Of a stretch of 36,618 nucleotides of DNA, positions 24,498 to 31,655 are shown piece by piece (position 1 is the stretch's first letter; every line of letters begins with the position of its first letter). Origin of the DNA: Methanoregulaceae archaeon (GTDB lineage Archaea; Halobacteriota; Methanomicrobia; Methanomicrobiales; Methanospirillaceae); contig JAJFVA010000038.1 in the NCBI GenBank assembly GCA_021371995.1, positions 1 through 36,618 of the forward strand, in the 5' to 3' direction. Below the pieces are notes generated by a model. That model worked only from the letters and a program-made list of their open reading frames with translations, was not told the origin of the DNA and did no database searches. A program made the translations under genes and the position numbers.

Positions 24498-24668
24498 CCT
24501 CCCGCTTTCCTTCCCGGGTTATGACTGAACAGAATCCTTCTTTTCTTTCAAAAGTGAGACGGGCCACTACAACACGGATATGTGACCCATTATCGGCCTT
24601 CACTGACACCAGTATTCCTGGTTCTCCAATTCAGATGAATGGACCCGCCGGGACCGCCTGGTACTCCC

Positions 24669-24767
24669 TTAAAAGACCCCCGTCCAGAATTCCCACCGCA
24701 GAATTGCACCCCCGACAATTACCAGTATAAGGAGCGCGATTAATACTAACCACCATTTCATTTCCAC
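24669..24767 (-). CDS. 32-aa single-helix membrane mini-protein
   Basis: Translation gives a single hydrophobic helix (MKWWLVLIALLILVIVGGAI) followed by a short polar/aromatic tail LRWEFWTGVF. The GTG at 24767 has AGGAGG seven bases upstream; an ATG two codons later is the alternative. The start lies two bases after the stop of the preceding mini-gene (24770-24772), so translation is probably coupled. Such single-helix proteins often act as small subunits or regulators of membrane complexes; no target is known here. Confidence 0.6.
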   Translation of the reverse strand: MEMKWWLVLIALLILVIVGGAILRWEFWTGVF

Positions 24768-24769
24768 GT

Positions 24770-24955
24770 TTATTCCTCCTCCGGAACATGTGGCAATTGG
24801 ATCGGTTCAAATATAATCCTATTCCTGGTCGGCAGGCCGGATGGGCCCGGCTCTTTCCTTTCATTGATTAGCCGGCGTTCATCCCTGGTTGTCACCCTGT
24901 TCGTCTGTGCGTTGCCGATCCAGATCGAATATGAGATTTTCCCCGATATATTCAA
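24770..24955 (-). CDS. 61-aa basic hypothetical protein
   Basis: Starts at TTG 24955 with GGTGAAGG about seven bases upstream. The sequence (NISGKISYSIWIGNAQTNRV, TTRDERRLINERKEPGPSGL, PTRNRIIFEPIQLPHVPEEE) is Arg-rich and ends in an acidic tail. No domain recognised. It lies between a zinc-ribbon gene and a single-helix membrane gene with 20-base and 2-base gaps, forming an apparent three-gene unit. Its reality rests mainly on this spacing and its start signal. Confidence 0.5.
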   Translation of the reverse strand: MNISGKISYSIWIGNAQTNRVTTRDERRLINERKEPGPSGLPTRNRIIFEPIQLPHVPEEE

Positions 24956-24975
24956 TGATCCTTCACCGATGTGAT

Positions 24976-25155
24976 TTATCGAATTTCATCCAAAAAGAGA
25001 TGACAATTCGGACACCACCATCCGACAGGAACAGAGCGTTGTTTATGATTCTCATCAAATATGTTGATGTAGGTCCGGTACATACGCTGCCGTCTCTTTT
25101 GTGTGCCGGATAATGAGGTTTGACATCGATTCGGGCATTGTGGGCTGGTACACAC
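24976..25155 (-). CDS. Small zinc-ribbon protein (59 aa), first gene of a mini-gene operon
   Basis: The protein has N-terminal cysteines (CTSPQCPNRC) and a C-terminal WWCPNCHLFLDEIR, together a likely zinc ribbon; the centre (RTYINIFDENHKQRSVPVG) is beta-like. The GTG at 25155 is chosen because a TATA-like GATTTATTG (about 25181-25189, minus strand) would start transcription right there; a TTG at 25170 gives five more residues. A multi-part palindrome lies just upstream (25195-25227). Two further mini-genes follow on the same strand. A DNA-binding or regulatory role is possible but unproven. Confidence 0.6.
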   Translation of the reverse strand: MCTSPQCPNRCQTSLSGTQKRRQRMYRTYINIFDENHKQRSVPVGWWCPNCHLFLDEIR

Positions 25156-25194
25156 AGTATTCCAACTCAATTATCCAGGCAATAAATCTTGGTA

Positions 25195-25227
25195 CAGGGT
25201 AAAATTTTACCCTGCAGGCAGGTAAAA
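25195..25227. promoter_or_regulatory. Stacked palindromic operator candidate
   Basis: CAGGGTAAAATTTTACCCTG (25195-25214) is a perfect 20-base palindrome. Its right arm also pairs with a third arm: TTTTACC (25205-25211) and GGTAAAA (25221-25227). Three TTTTACC half-sites thus alternate in orientation immediately upstream of the TATA box of the zinc-ribbon mini-gene. This geometry is typical of cooperative binding by a dimeric regulator; a hairpin is the alternative. Confidence 0.6.
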
Positions 25228-25409
25228 CAGGAGATTTTGATTCCTAGAACGGTATTGGGATATCTGCGTAAAAGGATTTCAGAGAATATTCTTCCGCTCC
25301 AATGCGAACAGGAAAAGGTTCAGGAGCACTCCTTTCACGGTGGTGATGACAACAGGAAAACAGGTACGCTTTTACCCACCTTATAACGAGGGTGAATAAA
25401 AAAATAGGT

Positions 25410-25802
25410 TCATTCAGGGATGCCAAACACGTTCTTTGTACCGGGGAGAAGGCAGTAGATAAGAATCAACGCACTCACGATAATTCCCGCGATGAGTGCC
25501 TCCCAGGAGGTCCCTCCGATGATTGCGATAAGGTCGAATAAGAGCGTCAAACCCGAGAAGATGATCGCAAACATCCATCCCTGTGGCTGCATTTCCCAGA
25601 GCATCCGGAAGAGCCAGAGGAAGAAGAAGGTGATCAGTACCCAGAAGAAAGCCCCGATCAGACTGAACGTGTAAAATGCCACCTGTCCGACATACACCGG
25701 AAGGATATGCAGATACTGGAGCGTGACTATGAAAGCATTCACTGCACCGAGGATCGCAAGGAATGCGATGAACGTTACGCCGAGAGGTCGGTTTGTTGTC
25801 AT
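25410..25802 (-). CDS. Small integral membrane protein (130 aa)
   Basis: Four hydrophobic helices: about residues 7-27 (GVTFIAFLAILGAVNAFIVT), 38-64 (VAFYTFSLIGAFFWVLITFF), 76-92 and 100-118. The N-terminus TTNRPLGVTFIAFLAILGA resembles a group of archaeal four-helix proteins of unknown function related to DUF2127-like families. The start ATG has AAGGAC about eight bases upstream and a TATA-like ATTTATAA just before that. No catalytic residues are evident. It is monocistronic and divergent from the following small gene. Confidence 0.75.
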   Translation of the reverse strand: MTTNRPLGVTFIAFLAILGAVNAFIVTLQYLHILPVYVGQVAFYTFSLIGAFFWVLITFFFLWLFRMLWEMQPQGWMFAIIFSGLTLLFDLIAIIGGTSWEALIAGIIVSALILIYCLLPGTKNVFGIPE

Positions 25803-25911
25803 AATTTTGTCCTTTATAAATGATGCGTGTTCCTGATATTAAGCCAGCCTCATTTCACTTTCACCCTGCCTGCGGGATCCCCAGATATCGTTTTGATCGT
25901 CATCGTAGTGC

Positions 25912-26124
25912 ATGGTAACCGCTGCCGACATCAGAGTAATTGCTGAACGGTGGAAGAGAGCGACACGGCCGTTAAAGATCCATGAACAGAACTACGGATA
26001 TCGCCTTGTAACGATGCTCGAACAATACAACGGGGAGGAGATCAGGAGGTTTGACGACCCGCTGGAAGCAGCGGCGTTTATCGTGTCGATCGGGATGCTG
26101 AAAGAACTGGAGAGGCAGGAATGA
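25912..26124 (+). CDS. Small hypothetical protein (70 aa)
   Basis: A compact helical soluble protein (TAADIRVIAERWKRATRPLK, YGYRLVTMLEQYNGEEIRRF, DDPLEAAAFIVSIGMLKELE) with codon use like its neighbours. There is no Shine-Dalgarno site. No family recognised. A possible Cys-rich gene starts four bases after its stop, so the two may form a short operon. Confidence 0.6.
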   Translation: MVTAADIRVIAERWKRATRPLKIHEQNYGYRLVTMLEQYNGEEIRRFDDPLEAAAFIVSIGMLKELERQE

Positions 26125-26127
26125 CCT

Positions 26128-26331
26128 GTGGTATGCAGGTGGTACTCTGGCAGACCCTGCCCTGCATCCTGTGACTGCGTCAGTGATGAGACCTGCGGGA
26201 GCTGTTTGTACAAAACATTCCGGGATACCATTGCTACAGGGTCTTTGCATGGTGCAATGCCCCGAACGGGTACACGATGTGATCACTGTGTATTTCGTTT
26301 CGCTTATAACGTTCAGGAAAAAGCCGATTAG
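26128..26331 (+). CDS. Possible Cys-rich zinc-ribbon protein (67 aa)
   Basis: A GTG at 26128, with AGGCAGGA about seven bases upstream, opens a frame holding eight Cys, including CGSC (residues 23-26) and CDHC (51-54), a spacing compatible with a zinc ribbon. The tail is FRFAYNVQEKAD. It follows the 70-aa gene with a gap of three bases. Composition is less convincing than for other genes here and the frame may be chance. Confidence 0.35.
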   Translation: MVCRWYSGRPCPASCDCVSDETCGSCLYKTFRDTIATGSLHGAMPRTGTRCDHCVFRFAYNVQEKAD

Positions 26332-26424
26332 GGCATTTTTGATCGAGACCCGGAAACTGATCGGGCAGATACGAGAGAAGGGTTCAGGTCCGGGGTTTTA
26401 TATCCGGAGATTGTCATCCCTGCA

Positions 26425-27609
26425 TCATAACGGCAGGTGAAGGGCAACTGCAACGAACATGTAGCTGCACCAGGAGACCGCAAATGCAAGGGGGATGGTG
26501 ATCACCCATGCCTCCATCATCCGGCGGGGGACCTCCCACCTGACCGCTTTCACCCCCCGGGTTGCCCCTACGCCGACAATTGAGCCACTCATGACCTGGG
26601 TTGACGAGACCGGGATTCCATACGTGGTGACCATGGCAAGGATCATGCTCCCGGAGGTTGCCGCACAAAAACCCTGGTAGGGCCGGATTTTCGTTATCTC
26701 TTTTGCAAGCTTGTTAATTACCTTCCATCCTCCGAAACTTGTACCAAGGGCGATTGCAGCCGCTGAGGTGAGGACCACCCATGGGGGAACAATGAACGAT
26801 GAGATCACACCCCCGGCGAGGAGCAATGCAGTAATGACTCCCACGGCGTGTTGCCCGTCGTTGGCGCCATGTCCTGCAGCCTGGAAGAGGCTTGCTGCGA
26901 CCTGGAGTGGCTGGAATATGCGTTTCATGCGGTTCTGGCGTGAATAACGAAACAGGTGCGATACTAATAGATCGAAGAGAAACGCGGTGAAAAAACCAAT
27001 AATCGGCGAGATGAAGATGAACACCACAATTGCGAGGATCCCGGTAAGAACGAACACCCCTGTCACCATCAGGATCGGGATCGTTACGGCGATGCCAAAA
27101 ATTACTCCAGGCACTACGGCAGGTTTTACCGGTTCTTTCAGACCGAGTGCCAGAATCGCAAGAGAGCAGGCCCCGATGATTCCTCCGATGAGGGAAGAGA
27201 ACGCCAGCTGCTCAACCATTGCCGCTGGTGGCAGGATCATGGCATCCAGGCCGAATGCTGCCACGCCGCTACCCAGTATCCCTCCGATGAGGACATGACT
27301 GCTTGAGACGGGCAGCCCGATATGGGTGGCGATTACGACGAGCAGGATGGAGGTGAGCATCGCTATGATGAGGGAAACCGGAGTCAGGGCATCCTGCACC
27401 ACGAGTGCCGTGCCGATGGTGGCAGCAACTGCCGTGGTGAATAGAAATGGACCGATAAAATTGGCGAGCGCTGAGGAGAGGCTTGCCTTCCACGGAGAGA
27501 GTGCCCGTGTTGCGACTACCGTTGCAATGGAATGGGAGGCATCATTCACCCCATTGACAAAATTGAGCAGGAGGGCAAGAGCGATACCGAATACGATCAG
27601 GAGATCCAT
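26425..27609 (-). CDS. pit: Inorganic phosphate transporter, PiT family
   Basis: A 394-residue cation-coupled phosphate permease with about 10-11 membrane helices. Both PiT signatures are present: N-terminal FVNGVNDASHSIATVVATRA (around residues 18-37) and the C-terminal-half copy GHGANDGQHAVGVITALLLA (around residue 243). The inverted repeat halves also show SSSHVLIGG and SSTQVMSGS. It is cotranscribed with the DUF47 gene upstream (five-base gap), the classic archaeal/bacterial pair in which the DUF47 (PhoU-like) protein modulates the transporter. The gene ends convergently with the small genes on the plus strand. Confidence 0.95.
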   Translation of the reverse strand: MDLLIVFGIALALLLNFVNGVNDASHSIATVVATRALSPWKASLSSALANFIGPFLFTTAVAATIGTALVVQDALTPVSLIIAMLTSILLVVIATHIGLPVSSSHVLIGGILGSGVAAFGLDAMILPPAAMVEQLAFSSLIGGIIGACSLAILALGLKEPVKPAVVPGVIFGIAVTIPILMVTGVFVLTGILAIVVFIFISPIIGFFTAFLFDLLVSHLFRYSRQNRMKRIFQPLQVAASLFQAAGHGANDGQHAVGVITALLLAGGVISSFIVPPWVVLTSAAAIALGTSFGGWKVINKLAKEITKIRPYQGFCAATSGSMILAMVTTYGIPVSSTQVMSGSIVGVGATRGVKAVRWEVPRRMMEAWVITIPLAFAVSWCSYMFVAVALHLPL

Positions 27610-27614
27610 GGCAA

Positions 27615-28244
27615 TCAGGCATGGTTGCGGGAGATGTCAGTGAGGGCATGCCCGACATCGTTATATTTTTCCATGACCTTTGCCATCCCTTCGTAAATAT
27701 CCTTGAGTTTGATGATCAGGAGGGTGTCTTTAGACTGGAACAGCTCAAGCACCGCCCTTGAGAGGAGGTCGGTGGAGATATTGTAGAGCCGGTTCAGCTC
27801 TCTTGCGTGTTGTTCGATCTCCCCTGCTTTTTTCATTGTCGACAGGTCATCAATCCCGTGAGAGATCTCCGTGCCTGATAATACAATCAGGTAGGAAAAT
27901 TCCTTGAGGAGATCTGTCGACTGGGGTATTCCGTAATTGCACAGCTGGTGAGTCACCCAGTCAATACGGTCAAGGACATCGTCAAGGGCAGGAGCCAGGC
28001 GGGCGATCTCCTCTGGTTCTAGGGGGGTGATCAGGGAATCATTCAGTCGCTCGAAGGTCTGCCGGGTGATCTCATCAGCCAGGTGCTCGAGCTGCCTGAC
28101 CTTCTGTCCTTTCTCGGTTCCGTTCGGCAGCTCGTGGGTAATTTCATTCAGCACCCCGGAAGCTTCGCTTATTTTCCCGGCCATTTCCTTAAACAGGGTA
28201 AAAAAGACCGTATCTTCGGGAAGGATCAGGTCGCGGACACGCAT
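27615..28244 (-). CDS. DUF47 (PhoU-like) phosphate-transport accessory protein
   Basis: A 209-residue all-helical protein of the DUF47 family, related to PhoU. Recognisable blocks: PEDTVFFTLFKEMAGKISEA, RQLEHLADEITRQTFERLND, ITPLEPEEIARLAPALDDVL, DRIDWVTHQLCNYG, and the C-terminal ELFQSKDTLLIIKLKDIYEG. The conserved E-x2-AD-x4-T pattern (EHLADEITRQT) is the metal-binding motif of PhoU-like proteins. It is the promoter-proximal gene of the pair with pit and probably regulates phosphate uptake. The ATG at 28244 follows an AT-rich tract (28272-28282). Confidence 0.93.
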   Translation of the reverse strand: MRVRDLILPEDTVFFTLFKEMAGKISEASGVLNEITHELPNGTEKGQKVRQLEHLADEITRQTFERLNDSLITPLEPEEIARLAPALDDVLDRIDWVTHQLCNYGIPQSTDLLKEFSYLIVLSGTEISHGIDDLSTMKKAGEIEQHARELNRLYNISTDLLSRAVLELFQSKDTLLIIKLKDIYEGMAKVMEKYNDVGHALTDISRNHA

Positions 28245-28404
28245 ACTTAGTCTATCCTACGACACCTGAACATAAAAAAACGTGGTGCCTGATAAAATAA
28301 CGTGGGAGCTGTTCATGATTTTGAGAGAGACATGACGTATGAATTGTTTGTGCTACCGGGATGATGCGGGCTGGAGGTCCAAAAAAAGGGTCAGAAACCG
28401 GGCG

Positions 28405-28482
28405 ATGAAAAAGGGAAAGTATTGCCAGGACCATGAAGTTTCCCTTGATTGTGTGGAGAGTACCGGCAGGAACGAAGCATGA
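28405..28482 (+). CDS. Possible 25-aa micro-protein
   Basis: MKKGKYCQDHEVSLDCVEST followed by GRNEA. No good ribosome site. It overlaps the next micro-frame by ATGA. Reported only because of that coupling; chance is quite possible. Confidence 0.2.
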   Translation: MKKGKYCQDHEVSLDCVESTGRNEA

Positions 28483-28565
28483 GAAAAGGATTGACGATTG
28501 CATTGATGGTGGCAGCGGGCAAATCGACAATTGCGTCATTTGTTAAAAACCAGGGGAATTTATAA
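28479..28565 (+). CDS. Possible 28-aa micro-protein
   Basis: MRKGLTIALMVAAGKSTIAS followed by FVKNQGNL. An AGGA lies seven bases before the ATG. The frame overlaps the preceding micro-frame by four bases and ends inside the TATA box of the next gene. Very short, no homolog recalled. Confidence 0.25.
   Translation: MRKGLTIALMVAAGKSTIASFVKNQGNL
28558..28565 (+). promoter_or_regulatory. TATA box of the 52-aa gene
   Basis: ATTTATAA centred about 31 bases before the ATG at 28593; no Shine-Dalgarno site follows, so the transcript is probably leaderless. Confidence 0.6.
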
Positions 28566-28592
28566 GTAGTAATAAAAACGGTAACCCTGACT

Positions 28593-28751
28593 ATGGGCGC
28601 CTATCAGATCACCTTACACTCTGGAGAAGAAACAATTACGTTTGATCTCACTTCTGAAGAGATCAAAATACTGAAAGATTTTTTTACAAAATATCAGGCA
28701 CGACCAACCCAGAGAAAATCCAAATTAAAGAATTTACCAGGTTATATTTAG
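28593..28751 (+). CDS. Small hypothetical protein (52 aa)
   Basis: Direct translation gives MGAYQITLHSGEETITFDLT followed by SEEIKILKDFFTKYQARPTQ and a basic tail RKSKLKNLPGYI. The beta-hairpin then helix then basic tail order, good composition and the TATA box at the proper distance support a real gene. It is soluble. No domain is recognised; a small nucleic-acid-binding or regulatory protein is conceivable. Confidence 0.65.
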   Translation: MGAYQITLHSGEETITFDLTSEEIKILKDFFTKYQARPTQRKSKLKNLPGYI

Positions 28752-28860
28752 AGGTAATCGGGTCCTCTGACGGAGGGGAATTTCTCTTCCCTTCTCTGAT
28801 GCAGCGACAGGAATCCTCTTATCATTCCCAGCCGTAACCTTCAATGAGACTGGTGATGAA

Positions 28861-29466
28861 ATGATGGTTGGAAGAAGGTGATCAGCCACGAACGATAGAA
28901 GCGGGAACGCGATACAGATCGCCGCAGAAGCAGCAACCGAAGCACACCGTGGACAGACGAGGAACGATAAGAAAACCCCCTTCATTGTCCATCCCGGAAG
29001 GGTTGCAGCATGTGTTGCGAAGTCCGGGGGGGATCATATCGGGGTTATTGCTGCCTGGCTTCATGACGTGATGGAAGATTGTAAAGGTGGCGAGGTGATC
29101 GTTTCCGAGGCCCTCCGGAATACCGGTCTTCCCGGGGAGGAACGTGATGAAATATTCAGAATTGTCTCTGCCCTGACCAAGGATGATACGATACCTGATA
29201 AAAGAGAGAGGCTTGAGGATACATTGAGAAGGATTCACCATGCTCCCTGCCAGGCAATTCTGATCAAACTCTGCGACCGGATGGATAACCTGATCGACTC
29301 CCGGGATCAGGATCAGGAGTTCTTATCGGAATACCTGGTCATGACGGATCTATTGATTGCCGGATTATCAAAGGGAGCAACACTTCACGGGTATACCGAT
29401 GCCCTGGAGCAACTGGAAATGGTTCGTGCTGATGTCGGGTTTTATTATGAGGCGAAGTTCTGCTGA
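28861..29466 (+). pseudogene. HD-domain hydrolase (RelA/SpoT-like) with in-frame UGA near the start
   Basis: The frame carries the HD-type metal-dependent phosphohydrolase pattern of (p)ppGpp hydrolases: EAHRGQTRNDKKTPFIVHPG, then the HD pair in AAWLHDVMEDC, then KLCDRMDNL with the last ligand Asp. A start ATG at 28861 with GGTGA upstream leads, after six codons, to a UGA (28879-28881); from there to the end the frame is open. No ATG, GTG or TTG lies between that stop and the GTG at 29068, which would cut off the first His and the HD pair. Alternatives: a single-base frameshift near 28900 joining a TTG-started frame at 28868, a sequence error, or read-through. If intact, it would hydrolyse a nucleotide alarmone or similar phosphoester. 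Convergent with a cupin gene. Confidence 0.7.
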
Positions 29467-29504
29467 AAAATCTGAGGGATGACCCGGTTCTCACCATTAT
29501 CAGG

Positions 29505-29909
29505 TCAGTCCGCAGGAACCGGGACCACGAGGAATGAGGCGTATCCGTCACCAATGTTCCGGGTCAGGTGCCCTCTGCCCGAGGTGTCCTGCAGCAGCAC
29601 GAGGTCGCCTGGCAAAAACTTTTTTACCGTCCCATCGGTCGTCTCCATCTCCACCGCACCTGTCATGAGGGCCAGGAACTGCCGTGCAGGGGCGGGGTGC
29701 CAGTCACCGAACCAGCCGGGCTCAAACGTATAGAAGCGGTAGTTCAACGCGGGTCCATCCTTTGAGAGGTAGAACGGGGCGGCGGGGGGAGCTCCCTGTG
29801 CGAGAGTCTGTTGTACCGTCACGGTATCAAAGCGGGAGCCTCCGTTCGCATCCGCGGATATCCTGTGGTATGTCACAAGGGTGAGTGTTGACGGGGATGT
29901 TTGTGTCAT
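29505..29909 (-). CDS. Cupin-domain protein
   Basis: A 134-residue single beta-barrel cupin. Motif 1 is degenerate (GDWHPAPARQFLALMTGAVE) and motif 2 is FLPGDLVLLQDTSGRGHLTR, with His residues that could bind a metal. The N-terminal part LVTYHRISADANGGSRFDTV is typical of a cupin subgroup of unknown function. The ATG at 29909 has CAGGA about nine bases upstream. Ligand or reaction unknown; sugars, small acids or thiols are common for the fold. Confidence 0.82.
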   Translation of the reverse strand: MTQTSPSTLTLVTYHRISADANGGSRFDTVTVQQTLAQGAPPAAPFYLSKDGPALNYRFYTFEPGWFGDWHPAPARQFLALMTGAVEMETTDGTVKKFLPGDLVLLQDTSGRGHLTRNIGDGYASFLVVPVPAD

Positions 29910-30049
29910 GGCTGGTTTCCTGCCGGGAGCTATCTCCCGATGAGAGTACCAAAAGAACGATGACGGATAAATGTTACGGCATAGATAACAGGAATCTGAG
30001 ATTTGAAGGGAACTGGCGAATCACGGAGCCTTCCCTTCCGGAGTATCTC

Positions 30050-30217
30050 TCAATCCATATCGTAATTATCTGGAGAGCAGAAATAATCCCCGCCGATTCG
30101 GAAGAGTTCCCCCTTACATTCCGGGCAGAACTGAGGTCCTGGGGCCGGGGCACAACAACTGCAGCTATTCTTCAGAAAAAACTCCTGGTTGCATTTCGAA
30201 CAACGGTAATGGTCCAT
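30050..30217 (-). CDS. Small zinc-ribbon protein (55 aa)
   Basis: Sequence MDHYRCSKCNQEFFLKNSCS, then CCAPAPGPQFCPECKGELFR, then IGGDYFCSPDNYDMD. CSKC and CPEC pairs make a rubredoxin-like zinc ribbon; the extra CSCC suggests a second metal site. The ATG at 30217 is preceded by AAGAGG and, further up, by a strong GGAGG; an in-frame ATG at 30292 would give 80 residues and cannot be excluded. No operon partner. Role unknown. Confidence 0.7.
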   Translation of the reverse strand: MDHYRCSKCNQEFFLKNSCSCCAPAPGPQFCPECKGELFRIGGDYFCSPDNYDMD

Positions 30218-30453
30218 CCTCTTAGTATCATCCTCCTTTGCATTAAACCTGTTATACACAGCACTTCTCACGAACGTCCTATCCTCCGGCATTCCCAGGA
30301 ACTATCTTCGCATGGTCACTATCATCCGGAAATGCTGATTTCACTCTGATGCCCGGGCAATTCAGACGGATTGGTTCGTAAGGAGGGTGTGTCCGCAGGA
30401 ACGGATCCCAAAGCATTACCCTTTTTTTTGGAAGATACCCAACAGAACCTCTT

Positions 30454-31239
30454 ATGAAGACGATCCTGTACTACTTCTCGGGCACGGGAAATTCGCTTGC
30501 CGTCGCGGAAGGACTGTGCCGCCACCTGGGGGACTGTGAACTCGTGCCGGTTGCCCTGGCTACGAGGACACCGGGGCCGGTTGTTCCTGAAGCGGACCGC
30601 ATCGGCATCATCGGCCCGGTGTATTTCTCCGGGCTCCCGTCACTTGTCGCGGACTTCTCCCGCCGTCTTGACCTCTCGAAGGTCCCCTACACCTTTGCGG
30701 TGATGACTCTTGGCAGCTCCGGGGGACCTGCAGCGCTGCACCAGCTCGACCGGATCCTTGCTGACGGGCCTGGCAGGAGGGGGCTTGATGCCGGGTTCAC
30801 GGTAAAGATGCCCGGGAATTACATCCTGTTGTACGGGCCCCGGAACAAGGCGATGATCGAGAGAACCCTCGCCGATGCCGGCCTGTGGGTTGAGATGATC
30901 GCGTCCCTGGTGAAAGAGAAGTTTAAGCGGAAAACTTCAGCCCCGCTGTTCGGCTCTCTCGTCCATCGCCTGATCTATCCCCGGTTCATTGCCGGGGTCC
31001 ATGATGCCGACCGGAAGTTCACGGTCGACGACCGGTGCACGTCCTGCGGGAGGTGTGCCGAGGTCTGCCCGGTGGAGAATATCCGGCTGGAAGCAGGCCG
31101 GCCGGTCTGGCTCCACCACTGCGAGCAGTGCATGGCCTGTATCCAGCTCTGCCCGGCCGAATCAATCCAGGCAGGGAAGAAGACGGAGAAGCGGGAACGG
31201 TACCACCATCCCGGGGTCACGATCAAGGGTCTCAAATGA
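30454..31239 (+). CDS. EFR1 family flavodoxin-ferredoxin protein
   Basis: A 261-residue redox protein. The N-terminal flavodoxin domain (about residues 1-160) opens with LYYFSGTGNSLAVAEGLCRH, the FMN-phosphate loop being SGTGNS. It continues with GIIGPVYFSGLPSLVADF and VMTLGSSGGPAALHQ. The C-terminal part has two 4Fe-4S motifs, CTSCGRCAEVCPVENI (residues about 194-209) and CEQCMACIQLCPAESI (about 223-238). EFR1 proteins transfer electrons between FMN and iron-sulphur clusters; methanogens often have several. The partner is unknown. It is monocistronic and ends in a hairpin terminator. Confidence 0.9.
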   Translation: MKTILYYFSGTGNSLAVAEGLCRHLGDCELVPVALATRTPGPVVPEADRIGIIGPVYFSGLPSLVADFSRRLDLSKVPYTFAVMTLGSSGGPAALHQLDRILADGPGRRGLDAGFTVKMPGNYILLYGPRNKAMIERTLADAGLWVEMIASLVKEKFKRKTSAPLFGSLVHRLIYPRFIAGVHDADRKFTVDDRCTSCGRCAEVCPVENIRLEAGRPVWLHHCEQCMACIQLCPAESIQAGKKTEKRERYHHPGVTIKGLK

Positions 31240-31267
31240 TACCATTCCCGGGGTATCCTGTTTTTTC
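31238..31267 (+). terminator. Hairpin plus T-run after the EFR1 gene
   Basis: GATACC-(8)-GGTATC (31238-31257) overlaps the stop codon and is followed by CTGTTTTTTC. Confidence 0.6.
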
Positions 31268-31350
31268 AGACTGCTTTAAGAGGGAAGAGAAATCATGGGG
31301 TATGAGCGGAATTCCCGATCGTCCGGTCCGCTTTCTCAAAAAAATATATG

Positions 31351-31596
31351 TCAGCTGGCTGTTGTGAAAACGACATCAGCCAGTTCCTTTAATTTTGCTA
31401 TAAACTGCTCGGTGGCAAATCCTGCTAAAAATGCCAGGCCGCAATAAAACAGGATGGTGCTATTGATGGTATCTTTGGTTGCCGGCTCTCCTCCTGCTAA
31501 CACCAGTACCCCGCCGGCCACCAGTACATACGAAAATATTCCAAAGAAAATCGAATCCGTAATTCATTTCCGGGATGCCATGGTAGCTTTCGCCAC
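31351..31596 (-). pseudogene. Small membrane protein gene with in-frame UGA at codon 11
   Basis: A GTG at 31596 with GGAGG five bases upstream starts AKATMASRK, then a UGA (31564-31566), then ITDSIFFGIFSYVLVAGGVL, VLAGGEPATKDTINSTILFY, CGLAFLAGFATEQFIAKLKE and LADVVFTTAS. Two membrane helices and excellent composition show that the frame beyond the UGA is coding. A CGA to TGA change would restore Arg, giving the natural RKRITD. No start codon before the first helix exists after the stop. Either a recently inactivated gene, a sequence error or a read-through case. The family is not recognised. It is divergent from the M24 peptidase gene. Confidence 0.65.
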
Positions 31597-31655
31597 TCCT
31601 TCCTCCCTGTTGCACCTGCGGGGTATCCAAATAAAATAATCCTGCGATCAACACT

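Noticed and set aside
29885-30349. 154-codon plus-strand frame
   Set aside because: Mostly antisense to the minus-strand zinc-ribbon gene with CxxC pairs; no domain.
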